DNA of 64,000 nucleotides, taken from the NCBI GenBank assembly GCA_902786815.1, contig CADADV010000004.1:58852-122851 (forward strand), in the 5' to 3' direction. Shown piece after piece: positions 44,348-52,192 of the stretch; position 1 is the first letter of the stretch, and each line of letters starts with the position of its first letter. The position numbers and the translations under genes are program-made. The stretch comes from an uncultured Eubacteriales bacterium. Lineage in GTDB: Bacteria; Bacillota; Clostridia; Peptostreptococcales; Anaerovoracaceae. The notes under the pieces are model-generated. The model did no database searches. It saw only the letters and a list, made by a program, of their open reading frames with translations, and was not told the DNA's origin.

Positions 44348-45018
44348 TAGACGGGGATCCTCCAGTTGATCGGCTCGTACCCCCGCTCCTCCAGAAACTC
44401 GTTGGCCCTGGAAAAGTACTTTCCGCCCCAGAATCCGTTGTGGGCGGACAGCGGGCTCGGATGCGCCCCTGTGAGGATGCAGTGCCGGTCATTCGTGATC
44501 AGGGATGCTTTTGCTTTCGCGTTGGCGCCCCAGAGAATGAACACAACAGGATCTTCTCTGTCATTGAGCAGGCTGATGACCCGGTCCGTAAACTGCTCCC
44601 AGCCTTTGTTCTTATGGGAATTGGCCTCATGCTCGCGCACCGTGAGCACAGCGTTGAGCAGAAGCACGCCCTGATGCGCCCAGGTCAGAAGGTTCCCGTG
44701 GGACGGCGGCCTGACGCCCAGATCCGCTTGCATCTCCTTGAAGATATTCACCAGCGACGGCGGCTGTTTAACCCCTTCAGGCACAGAAAAACAAAGCCCT
44801 TGGGCCTGCCCCGGCTCGTGATATGGGTCCTGCCCGAGGATCACCGCTTTGACTTTGTCATAAGGTGTCTCCTTCAGCGCTCGGAAGATGTGTTCCATGG
44901 GCGGATACACTTGATGGGTGCCGTACTCGGACTTCAGAAACTCCCGGAGTTTCAGATAGTATTCTTTTTCAAATTCTCCTGCCAGGACATCGTCCCAGCT
45001 GTTGCCTAGTTTGACCAT
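44347..45018 (-). CDS. ung: Uracil-DNA glycosylase
   Basis: 223 residues, family-1 length. Removes uracil from DNA. VILGQDPYHEPGQAQGL gives the catalytic Asp, with PPSLVNIFKE, and the late motif GAHPSPLSAHNGF provides the His/Leu loop. VFILWGANAKAK is also conserved. The ATG at 45018 has no Shine-Dalgarno but sits exactly six bases after an extended -10 (TGCTATACT), so the mRNA is likely leaderless. Divergent from the gene at 45074, which has the same feature. Confidence 0.95.
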   Translation of the reverse strand: MVKLGNSWDDVLAGEFEKEYYLKLREFLKSEYGTHQVYPPMEHIFRALKETPYDKVKAVILGQDPYHEPGQAQGLCFSVPEGVKQPPSLVNIFKEMQADLGVRPPSHGNLLTWAHQGVLLLNAVLTVREHEANSHKNKGWEQFTDRVISLLNDREDPVVFILWGANAKAKASLITNDRHCILTGAHPSPLSAHNGFWGGKYFSRANEFLEERGYEPINWRIPV

Positions 45019-45024
45019 GGAAAC

Positions 45025-45033
45025 AGTATAGCA
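45025..45033 (-). promoter_or_regulatory. Leaderless-type promoter of ung
   Basis: TGCTATACT on the minus strand, then GTTTCC, then ATG. The extended TG replaces a -35, which is poor. Confidence 0.6.
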
Positions 45034-45038
45034 CAGAT

Positions 45039-45067
45039 TTGCAAAGGCCGCCCGATGAATCTATAAT
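45039..45067 (+). promoter_or_regulatory. Leaderless-type promoter of the DUF6873-like gene
   Basis: TTGCAA (45039-45044), a spacer of exactly 17, and TATAAT (45062-45067), then six bases and the ATG at 45074. This is the best -35/-10 pair among the four leaderless candidates. Confidence 0.7.
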
Positions 45068-45073
45068 ATATGC

Positions 45074-45883
45074 ATGAAGAAAGTATATGTATCTCGCCTT
45101 GCCGGGCGCTCCATGGTCACGTTTCTGATGGAGCAAGGCTACGAAATCAATACCGTCACGGAATTCGGGGTCATCAACGAGCATACGTCGGATATCAATG
45201 AGGCGCTGGGACTCGCCCGCGGCGAGGACGGGCGTCTGCACCCGACGCGGCAAACCCATGTGGACCCGCGGATCGCGACACATCCGGATCTTTATATGTG
45301 CCAGCTGGGGCTTTGGAGCGAAGCGGGCATCTTTTTTGGCGACCCCGAAAAGCTTGGGCCTGAATACCCGCAGGATATCATCTACAACGCCGTCTGCACC
45401 CGAAACTATGTAGTGCATCTGGCGGATCAAACGGATCCCGAACTGCGCGACGCCATCGTGATGTGGCACCGGACTCTGCGCAGGCTGCCTGGAGAAGGCG
45501 ATCACCGGGATATCAAGGTCCTCGGCGTGCGCCAGGGCTACACGAGATGCATGTGCCTGCCGGTTGACGATAATTCTTTTATTGTATCTGACGAATCCAT
45601 TGCAAGACCCTTGGAAGCACAGGGGGCCAGCGTGCTCCGGATCCGGGAAGGCAGCATCAAACTGAACGGTTTCAAGCACGGTTTCATCGGCGGTACTGCC
45701 GGGAGCATCTACGTCAATGTTGATGAAATGATCGACCAGCGAGCGATCGTCTTCAACGGTGATCTCACCGTCCATCCGGATTTTGCAGCGATCACAGAAT
45801 TCATCAGAAGCCGTAACATCCTGCCTGTGTGGTTTGAGGACTACGCCCTGGAGGATATCGGCAGCATCCTGGCTGTAGAGTAG
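45074..45883 (+). CDS. DUF6873-like protein of the guanidine-modifying-enzyme (GME) fold
   Basis: 269 residues. KKVYVSRLAGRSMVTFL at the start, TRCMCLPVDDNSFIVSDESIA near residue 160 and GFKHGFIGGTAGSIYVN near residue 200 match, from memory, the clostridial DUF6873 family, predicted to have the fivefold pseudo-symmetric fold of arginine deiminases. Whether catalytic residues are kept was not established; no substrate is known. No Shine-Dalgarno; the ATG is six bases after TATAAT. The radical SAM gene follows after 19 bases and has its own GGAG, so the two form an operon. Confidence 0.55.
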   Translation: MKKVYVSRLAGRSMVTFLMEQGYEINTVTEFGVINEHTSDINEALGLARGEDGRLHPTRQTHVDPRIATHPDLYMCQLGLWSEAGIFFGDPEKLGPEYPQDIIYNAVCTRNYVVHLADQTDPELRDAIVMWHRTLRRLPGEGDHRDIKVLGVRQGYTRCMCLPVDDNSFIVSDESIARPLEAQGASVLRIREGSIKLNGFKHGFIGGTAGSIYVNVDEMIDQRAIVFNGDLTVHPDFAAITEFIRSRNILPVWFEDYALEDIGSILAVE

Positions 45884-45902
45884 AGTCTGCGGAGCATTAT
45901 TT

Positions 45903-47027
45903 ATGAAGAAACACGCGATCATCCCCATCTTCATACCCCACCGCGGCTGTCCCAATGACTGCGTCTTCTGTAATCAGAAAGCCATCACTGCCCGCCAGCC
46001 GGACGTGACGCCCTCTGATGTGCGCGACGTCATTGAGACATACCTGCCCACCCTGACCGGACGCGGCCTCGAGACCATCGAAGTCGCCTTCTTCGGCGGC
46101 AGTTTCACCGGACTTCCCATGGACGAGCAGTCCGCGTTCCTCGACGTTGCCGCAGAATACAAACGCAAAGGCCTCATCGACAAGATCCATATGTCTACAA
46201 GACCTGACTATATCGATACTGCCATTCTGGACAATCTCCGTTCCTACGGTGCGGATACCATCGAACTGGGCGTCCAGAGCTTTGATGACGGTGTCCTTGC
46301 TGCCGCCGGGCGCGGCCACACGGCTTCCGCAGTGTACGAGGCCTGTTCTATGATTCACTCGTACGGCTTCGAGCTGGGGATCCAGCTCATGATCGGGCTG
46401 CCCGGAGATTCCCTGGAGAAATGTCTGTACTCTGCCCGGGAGACCGTCCGGATGCGGCCTTCCATTGCACGCCTCTATCCGACCATCGTCCTGCAGGATA
46501 CCGCACTCTATGACATGGCCCAGGCAGGTCTCTACCATCCCCTGACGACACCGGAAGCTGTCGCCATCACCAAAGAAATGTACCGGATCCTCGCCGGCGC
46601 CGGCATCAACATCATCCGCGTCGGTCTCAAATCCACCGATTTGATCAGCGGCTCCGGACAGGATTCAGACAAGACCTGGGGGCACACCTATCACCCTGCC
46701 TTCCGCCATCTCGTCGAAGGCGAGATCGCGCGGGAGGACATCGAAGCGCAGATGCAGTCGCTGCAGGCTGATCCGCATGCTGCAGGGTTCTCCGTACCGG
46801 TCGACGATTCCCGCGTGGCTGACGATCTGCACGTTCCCGGCGACCGCCCTGCCGCAACGAAAAAACGCCGTATCACTGTTTCCAGCAACGGCGTTTCCTT
46901 TTCTAATATGATCGGCAACCGCGCCTGCAACCGCAGGTACTTCGAATCTGCCTATCCGGACCTGTCCATCCGTTTCACAGTCGATGACAGTCTTCCGGAC
47001 ATGACCTTCCGGGTCAGTGAGCAGTAG
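45903..47027 (+). CDS. Radical SAM protein, Elp3/TsrE-like
   Basis: 374 residues. HRGCPNDCVFCNQKAI (about 14-29) gives the three cysteines (C-x3-C-x2-C) that bind the radical SAM [4Fe-4S] cluster. FFGGSFTGLP, MSTRPDYID, ELGVQSFDDGVL and LMIGLPGDS are the following barrel motifs, shared with the N-terminal part of Elp3. The Elp3 acetyltransferase domain is not present. The last ~80 residues form a Gly-poor domain (NACNRRYFESAYPDL) typical of these clostridial homologues. RNA modification is plausible but unproved. Confidence 0.82.
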   Translation: MKKHAIIPIFIPHRGCPNDCVFCNQKAITARQPDVTPSDVRDVIETYLPTLTGRGLETIEVAFFGGSFTGLPMDEQSAFLDVAAEYKRKGLIDKIHMSTRPDYIDTAILDNLRSYGADTIELGVQSFDDGVLAAAGRGHTASAVYEACSMIHSYGFELGIQLMIGLPGDSLEKCLYSARETVRMRPSIARLYPTIVLQDTALYDMAQAGLYHPLTTPEAVAITKEMYRILAGAGINIIRVGLKSTDLISGSGQDSDKTWGHTYHPAFRHLVEGEIAREDIEAQMQSLQADPHAAGFSVPVDDSRVADDLHVPGDRPAATKKRRITVSSNGVSFSNMIGNRACNRRYFESAYPDLSIRFTVDDSLPDMTFRVSEQ

Positions 47028-47055
47028 GCACTCCGATTTTCAGGTCCTGCAGGTT

Positions 47056-47601
47056 TTACAGTTCCCCGCAGGTTCCGACCGGGCAAGCTCCTCCGACCGC
47101 TTCGATAACCAGTTCAGTCTTCGCCTTATCGAACCAGCTGCACAGTTCAACATCATGCACGCCTTCATCCGCCAGTTTTTTCGCTGCGGCGTTTGCCTGC
47201 TCCTGATCCTTGACGAAGATCACCTTCGTATAAAGCTCCGGTTTGTCAATGACGACTTCCGTCGGTTCTTCGACGCCGCGCATGACGATCACGATACCGT
47301 ACTTGGTGAATTCCGGCAGCGCCTCGACAGCTGCCAGCTGTTCCGGCAGATAGTCCGCATGCCTGATTTTCACATCCGGTCCAGCGATCTCGCACATCGC
47401 AGCCGTGACTTCATCATCGAAATCCCCGCACAGGTTCAGCAGCGTGAACCCGTCCGCAGCGAGCTTTCCGACATATTCCTTCGCCATCTCCATGTTGTCC
47501 GTTCCGGCGATCACATTGTAGCTCTCGCTGTTTTCATAAACTCCGCAGTACCCTTCCGGTGTCTGTCCCGGCACATTGATCAGAAAAGCATACTTCAGCA
47601 T
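47056..47601 (-). CDS. Conserved protein of unknown function (DUF6506-like)
   Basis: 181 residues from 47601, with GGGAGG before the ATG; the frame to 47646 is not used. An N-terminal alpha/beta domain (LKYAFLINVPGQTPEGY) contains GDFDDEVTAAM and VKIRHADYL, the second part KVIFVKDQEQANAAAKKLADEGVHDVELC looks like another half of the same fold, and the end GGACPVGTCGEL is cysteine-bearing. It resembles, from memory, the DUF6506 group. No membrane or signal segment. Convergent with the radical SAM gene. Confidence 0.55.
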   Translation of the reverse strand: MLKYAFLINVPGQTPEGYCGVYENSESYNVIAGTDNMEMAKEYVGKLAADGFTLLNLCGDFDDEVTAAMCEIAGPDVKIRHADYLPEQLAAVEALPEFTKYGIVIVMRGVEEPTEVVIDKPELYTKVIFVKDQEQANAAAKKLADEGVHDVELCSWFDKAKTELVIEAVGGACPVGTCGEL

Positions 47602-47726
47602 TCTGTTTCCTCCCTTATATTCATTGTTCTTAACACATTCCGGCATTCCTGCCTTTGCCGTTATCCCGGCATTCCTGCCTTTGCTTTATCCTATCACTAT
47701 GTACGCTTTAGCGCAATGAAATCATT

Positions 47727-48173
47727 TCAGCCGTTCGCCCGTATCGCGTCCATGAATACTCCGGCGCACTCCGCCTGATCCTTCAGCCGCGTGATTCCCC
47801 TCGTCTTCGGAATGATAAGCATTACTTCCTCGTTTTCTGTCTTCAGCCGGATCTTATTATGAAAAGCCCCTTCACTGACCACTTCCAGCTCCGTCTCGCT
47901 GCGCGGGATCGTGACACGCTTCCGCACAAGTTCCGGATTGTAGGAATTCAGGATACAGAAATGCAGATTCTCTTCCGTGAGGCACAGGTAGAAGTTCGAT
48001 TCGTTCATCCCTGCCGTCGCATCATCCGTGACGGACCAGAGCTTCGGACCCCCACTCACCAGCTTCAGAAGCGGCTTTTGCGCGGGGATGTTCCCTCCCA
48101 CCGTCGTGATGATTTCTTCCTCGACCTCCTTGAAGGCACCCCACTTGTCTTTCGTGTTCATGTCGCTGTGCAT
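47727..48173 (-). CDS. Hypothetical protein, unknown
   Basis: 148 residues from the second ATG at 48173, which has AAAGGAG at eight bases; the first ATG at 48179 is too near it. Mostly polar, alpha/beta, with no signal or helix. KLVSGGPKLWSVTDD and ENLHFCILNSYNPE look like a pleckstrin-type or bacterial PH-like sheet domain, but this is only an impression. Alone between two other unknown genes and the repeat region. Confidence 0.55.
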   Translation of the reverse strand: MHSDMNTKDKWGAFKEVEEEIITTVGGNIPAQKPLLKLVSGGPKLWSVTDDATAGMNESNFYLCLTEENLHFCILNSYNPELVRKRVTIPRSETELEVVSEGAFHNKIRLKTENEEVMLIIPKTRGITRLKDQAECAGVFMDAIRANG

Positions 48174-48322
48174 AGTCATTCTCCTTTCGTTGCTTCTGCA
48201 TCATTATAGCATGAGTTTGTGCCGGATGTCTGCAGATTCGGAGTTGCAGGGGTGTTTCCGCTGTCGGAGTTATAGGGGTGCACACTGGCATTTGTCCAGT
48301 GCAACAAGGCAGAGATTGCCAT

Positions 48323-48452
48323 AGTACAAATAGTCAGCGCCAGAACCGTTGCAACCTCGTAGATCATTTGTACTTTTGCGCTGGCGAGTTCGGCAAAGTA
48401 CAAAAGCCAAGCGCCGGGAACGTTGATGTGTCATAGATTATTTGTACTTTTG
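48323..48452. repeat. Two tandem 56-bp hairpin repeats bounded by AGTACAAA / TTTGTACT
   Basis: Unit A is 48323-48378 and unit B 48397-48452, both 56 bp. Each begins AGTACAAA and ends TTTGTACTTTTG, so the ends pair. Between them the units agree at positions such as AGCGCC, AACG/ACCG and TAGAT-ATTTGTACT and differ elsewhere. A shared 18-bp spacer separates them. Within 48180-48322 only a short degenerate repeat (CGGAGTT-AGGGGTG at 48239 and 48265) was seen. Confidence 0.7.
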
Positions 48453-48530
48453 ACTAAGACGGGCGAAATAAGGAACCAGAAGTCTTTCTTGAGTTGCAAT
48501 TGGTCCACATCTTCGAGCATCGGCCACCGG

Positions 48531-48823
48531 CCTAACACAGTATCAAGGGTTCCAGGAGGCGACCAATGGTTGTGACAGCCATTGTCGAGCGACCTAACCA
48601 CTGGCTCAACGCAGTATCAAGGGTTCCAGGAGGCGATCAGTGGTTGTGACAGCCATTGTCGAGCGAGTTGTGACAGCCATTGTCGAGCGACCTAACCACT
48701 GGCTCAACGCAGTATCAAGGGTTTCAGGAGGTGACCAGTGGTTATGACAGCCATTGTCAAGCGACCTAACCACTGGCTCAACGCAGTATCAAGGGTTTCA
48801 GCCATCCACTAGTGGTTGCGAAG
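48531..48823. repeat. Tandem repeat array, 74-bp unit, about four copies
   Basis: CAGTATCAAGGGTT starts at 48538, 48612, 48710 and 48784, giving periods of 74, 98 and 74. The long second unit holds an internal 24-bp duplication (GTTGTGACAGCCATTGTCGAGCGA type). Each full unit contains AACCACTGG and later CCAGTGGTT, which pair over about nine bases. The last copy breaks off after GGGTTTCAG. No reading frame is maintained. Between 48453 and 48530 nothing else is seen. Confidence 0.8.
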
Positions 48824-48890
48824 AGAACGATGAGGGCCGCATACCCCAGGGACACACCTTGCTCTTCATCGAATCATTCCCCGAAACCAT

Positions 48891-48918
48891 TTGACGTTTC
48901 TGAAATCGGTGGTATAAT
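48891..48918 (+). promoter_or_regulatory. Promoter of the T-box / CoA ligase transcript
   Basis: TTGACG (48891-48896), 16-base spacer ending in TGG, TATAAT (48913-48918). One of the clearest promoters in the window; start near 48925, giving a leader of about 350 nt. Confidence 0.85.
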
Positions 48919-48924
48919 ACTGCT

Positions 48925-49250
48925 TGTGGTTTAAGCAAAAGCAAAAGCCACAGATACGAAGCCAACTGAATACGAAAAGGCTGTGACCGGAAAGAAGTAG
49001 ATCCGCAGGTAACCGCGCAGAGAAATGCCGGGTGGTGCGAGGCAAAGGCGAAAGCAGATTGAATACATTCCGCGAGCCGCACACTGAAAAGGTGTGACGG
49101 GTGCGCCCGTGACAGCGCGAAGGTATAAGCAAGTATGCCGTACCTGATGAGGCTGCTGCTGTGAGGCAGTATGCGAAGTAGAGGTGGTACCGCGAAGAAT
49201 CGCCCTCTATCCTATGAGGACAGGATCCGATAGGGACAGAGGGCTTTTAT
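48925..49250 (+). promoter_or_regulatory. T-box leader, probable tyrosine (UAC) specifier
   Basis: Stem I begins near 48981 with AAGTAG on the 5' side (loop E type AGTA) and GAATACATTCC on the 3' side (49061-49071), placing UAC in the specifier position. Distal stem I has GGTGGTGCGAGGC. The T-box itself is GAGGTGGTACCGCG (49181-49194), whose TGGT bulge pairs with NCCA where N is A; tRNA-Tyr carries A there. A terminator follows: GCCCTCT (49202-49208) pairs with AGAGGGC (49238-49244), then TTTTATT. Alternative frames would give other codons, so the tyrosine reading is moderate; the T-box call itself is strong. Confidence 0.88.
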
Positions 49251-49274
49251 TATTGAAGAAAGGAATCTAGCAAC

Positions 49275-50924
49275 ATGCCAATTACTGAATTACTGGAACG
49301 AAATGCGAGGGAATTCCCATTTGACGTCAGTCTTGTGGAATTGAATCCGGAGATCATCGAACGCGACAGGAGAACGTGGAAAGATTATGAACTCATCGAG
49401 TCCAATCCCCACGAGGCCGGCCGCCGGGAGATGACCTGGAAACAGTTCGATGACCGGGCGAACAAGACCGCCAATCTGCTCCTTACGAGAGGCGTCAAGA
49501 AAGGCGATAAGATCGCGATTCTGATGATGAACTGCCTGGAGTGGCTGCCGGTGTACTTCGGAATACTCAGGACAGGTGCTCTGGCCGTTCCGCTCAACTT
49601 CAGATATACTGCAGACGAGATCAAGTACTGCCTGAAGAAGGCAGACTGTTCCGGTCTGGTTTTCGGCTCCGAGTTTGTCGGAAGAATGGAAAACATCTGC
49701 GACTCCATTCCTAAGGTGCGTACACTCCTGTATGTGGGAGATGACTGCCCGTCCTTTGCGGACAGCTATGACCAGTACATTGAATACTGTTCTGACAAGA
49801 AACCGGACATCAAGATCACCGATAATGATTATGGTGCGATCTATTTCTCATCCGGAACGACTGGCTTCCCGAAAGCCATCCTCCACAAACACCGCTCCCT
49901 TTCCCACTCTGCCAGATGTGAGCAGAACCACCATGGGCAGACGAAGAGCGACGTGTTCCTCTGCATTCCGCCGTTCTATCACACAGGCGCCAAGATGCAC
50001 TGGTTCGGCAGCCTGTTCTCCGGCAGCAAGGCCGTGGTTCTCAAAGGCACCAAACCGGAGTTCATCCTGAAGGCTGTTTCAGAGGAACGCTGCACCATCG
50101 TTTGGCTTCTTGTTCCGTGGGCACAGGATATCCTGGACGCCATCGAGAGCGGTGAGGTCAACCTTTCGGAATATGAACTGGATCAGTGGAGACTGATGCA
50201 CATCGGCGCGCAGCCGGTACCGCCCAGCCTGATCAAGCGCTGGAAGGAAGTCTTCCCTCACCACGACTATGATACAAACTACGGTCTGTCCGAATCCATC
50301 GGACCGGGCTGCGTCCACCTGGGCGTAGAGAACATCCATAAGGTCGGTGCCATCGGCAAGGCCGGTTACGGATGGCATACCCGCATCGTCGGTCCTGACA
50401 GAGAAGATGTACCGCAGGGAACTGTCGGAGAGCTTGCGGTCGCAGGCCCGGGCGTCATGGAATGCTATTACAACGATCCGGAGGCGACAGCCGAAGTGCT
50501 GGATGACCAGGGCTGGCTCTACACGGGCGACATGGCTGAGATGGACGAAGACGGATTCATCTATCTGGTCGACAGAAAAAAGGACGTCATCATTTCCGGC
50601 GGCGAGAACATCTACCCTGTACAGATCGAGGACTTCCTCCGTACCAACGAAGACATCAAGGACGTTGCCGTCATCGGGCTGCCTGATCCGCGTCTCGGCG
50701 AGATTGCCGCAGCCATCATCGAACTCAAGGAAGGCCATGACGTTTACGAAGAGGCCATTGAAGACTTCTGCGTGGAACTGCCTCGTTACAAGCGCCCCCG
50801 CAAGATCATCTTCGCCGAAGTTCCCCGTAACCCGACAGGCAAAATCGAGAAACCCCTCCTGCGCAAAATGTACAACGCGGAAGGCATCGTAGCCAGAGAA
50901 AACGAAATCGAAAAAGAAGATTGA
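49275..50924 (+). CDS. Acyl- or aryl-CoA ligase (AMP-forming), T-box controlled
   Basis: 549 residues of the adenylate-forming family: A3-type FSSGTTGFPKAI (about 195-206), A5 GLSESIG, A7 YTGDMAEMDEDG, A8 DRKKDVIISGGENIYP and the A10 lysine region NPTGKIEKPLL. It activates a carboxylic acid with ATP and joins it to CoA. The acid cannot be told; the tyrosine-type T-box in the leader hints at an aromatic acid linked to tyrosine breakdown. AGAAAGGAA precedes the ATG by about ten bases. The terminator at 50948-50988 ends it, so the unit is monocistronic. Confidence 0.87.
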   Translation: MPITELLERNAREFPFDVSLVELNPEIIERDRRTWKDYELIESNPHEAGRREMTWKQFDDRANKTANLLLTRGVKKGDKIAILMMNCLEWLPVYFGILRTGALAVPLNFRYTADEIKYCLKKADCSGLVFGSEFVGRMENICDSIPKVRTLLYVGDDCPSFADSYDQYIEYCSDKKPDIKITDNDYGAIYFSSGTTGFPKAILHKHRSLSHSARCEQNHHGQTKSDVFLCIPPFYHTGAKMHWFGSLFSGSKAVVLKGTKPEFILKAVSEERCTIVWLLVPWAQDILDAIESGEVNLSEYELDQWRLMHIGAQPVPPSLIKRWKEVFPHHDYDTNYGLSESIGPGCVHLGVENIHKVGAIGKAGYGWHTRIVGPDREDVPQGTVGELAVAGPGVMECYYNDPEATAEVLDDQGWLYTGDMAEMDEDGFIYLVDRKKDVIISGGENIYPVQIEDFLRTNEDIKDVAVIGLPDPRLGEIAAAIIELKEGHDVYEEAIEDFCVELPRYKRPRKIIFAEVPRNPTGKIEKPLLRKMYNAEGIVARENEIEKED

Positions 50925-50947
50925 TGTAAATTACAAAGCAAAAGCAA

Positions 50948-50988
50948 AAAACCGGAGAAACGCCATCAAGCGGGTGTTCTCCGGTTTT
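50948..50988. terminator. Bidirectional terminator between the CoA ligase and pta genes
   Basis: AAAACCGGAGAA (50948-50959) pairs with TTCTCCGGTTTT (50977-50988) over 12 bp. T-rich on plus (CTTTTATC) and on minus (TTTTTGCTTTTGC). A GCAAAAGC octamer abuts it at 50938. Confidence 0.9.
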
Positions 50989-51026
50989 CTTTTATCTTTG
51001 GTTCAGGATTTGGGTCTATACCTGTC

Positions 51027-52004
51027 TTATGCCAGTGCTGCTGTGATGATTGCCATGGTGTAGACTTCTTCAGCGTTGCAGCCTCTGGAGAGGTCGTTGA
51101 TCGGCGCGTTCAGTCCCTGAAGGATCGGGCCGTAAGCATCGAATCCGCCCAGTCTCTGTGCGATCTTGTATCCAATGTTTCCTGCGTTGATGTCCGGGAA
51201 GATGAATACGTTAGCCTGACCGGCAACCTTGGAGTCCTTGCACTTGGTCTGTGCTACGACCGGTGATACGGAAGCGTCGAACTGCAGCTCGCCGTCGATG
51301 TCCAGTTCCGGAGCAGCTTCCTGCGCCAGCTTGGTTGCTTCAACCATCTTGTCGACGTCTTCGCCGGCACCGGATCCCTTTGTGGAGTATGACAGCAGCG
51401 CTACCTTAGGATCTACGCCAAAAATCTTCGCTGTTCTTGCGGATTCGACCGCGCACTCTGCGATTTCCTCTACGGACGGCTTGATGTTGATCGCGCAGTC
51501 GCCCATGCCCAGGATCTCAGGAGCACTTCCGTCTTCGTGCTCTCTGACCATAATAAATACGGAAGATACGCTCTTGTTGCCAGGTTTTGTCTTGATCAGC
51601 TGCAGAGCCGGTCTGACTGTGTCAGCTGTGGAATAGGTTGCGCCGCCCAGAAGAGCGTCAGCATATCCCATCTTGACCAGCATGGTTCCGAAGTAGTTGC
51701 CCTTTGAAAGAGCTGCTCTGCACTGCTCTTCGTCCATCTTGCCTTTTCTCAGCTCGACCATCTTGGCTACCATAGCATCCATATCTTCATATGTCGCAGG
51801 ATCGAGGATCTCCAGCCCTTCGATATCGAAGCCGCCAGCCTTTGCAGCTGCCTGTACTTCTTCAACGTTACCAATCAGGACCGGTGTCAGGAATCCGCCC
51901 TTCTTCAGTCTGTCAGCGGCTTCCAGGATTCTTGCATCCGGACCCTCTGTAAACACGATTTTTCTTGGGTTTGCTTTTAAGATCTCAATCAAGTTTTCAA
52001 ACAT
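51027..52004 (-). CDS. pta: Phosphate acetyltransferase
   Basis: 325 residues, the short form without the N-terminal regulatory domain. Exchanges acetyl-CoA and acetyl phosphate. Motifs: KIVFTEGPDARILEAADRL, GGATYSTADTVRPALQLI, ALLSYSTKGSGAG, FIFPDINAGNIGYKIAQRLGG, and GLNAPINDLSRGC near the end. No ackA gene is adjacent in this window. The ATG has AAGGAA about twelve bases ahead. The leader of about 110 nt is A-rich and includes a short direct repeat (AGAAGTGAAAACAC twice). Confidence 0.94.
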   Translation of the reverse strand: MFENLIEILKANPRKIVFTEGPDARILEAADRLKKGGFLTPVLIGNVEEVQAAAKAGGFDIEGLEILDPATYEDMDAMVAKMVELRKGKMDEEQCRAALSKGNYFGTMLVKMGYADALLGGATYSTADTVRPALQLIKTKPGNKSVSSVFIMVREHEDGSAPEILGMGDCAINIKPSVEEIAECAVESARTAKIFGVDPKVALLSYSTKGSGAGEDVDKMVEATKLAQEAAPELDIDGELQFDASVSPVVAQTKCKDSKVAGQANVFIFPDINAGNIGYKIAQRLGGFDAYGPILQGLNAPINDLSRGCNAEEVYTMAIITAALA

Positions 52005-52121
52005 TTTTCATTCGTTCCTTTCCATTGTTTTTTTCTGTTGTGTTTTCTGTTGTATTTTCCGTGTTTTCACTTCTGCAGTGTTTTCACTTCTTGTCCTTTT
52101 GAAAATGGACCATACACATTT

Positions 52122-52127
52122 ATTATA
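52122..52127 (-). promoter_or_regulatory. -10 box of pta
   Basis: TATAAT on the minus strand; the best -35, TTGCTC at 16 bases, lies inside the preceding terminator stem, so the two are back to back. Confidence 0.55.
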
Positions 52128-52139
52128 CCCCTGTCACAA

Positions 52140-52168
52140 AAAAGAGCAAGTCTTGAACTTGCTCTTTT
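52140..52168 (-). terminator. Terminator of ArsB/NhaD transporter 1
   Basis: AAAAGAGCAAGT and ACTTGCTCTTTT, 12 bp perfect, loop of five, with more T on the minus side. It lies 25 bases after the transporter stop. Confidence 0.9.
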
Positions 52169-52192
52169 CGATGCAAAAGCCATAGTTTCTGT

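Noticed and set aside
44969-45955. 328-residue open frame on the minus strand
   Set aside because: Antisense to the DUF6873-like gene, which has a good promoter and recognisable motifs.
48531-48823. Possible CRISPR array
   Set aside because: Repeats are 74 bp with no unique spacers, one unit has an internal duplication, and there are no cas genes.
48798-49132. Two open frames of 88-94 residues on the minus strand
   Set aside because: They lie across the T-box leader and its promoter, which explain the sequence better.
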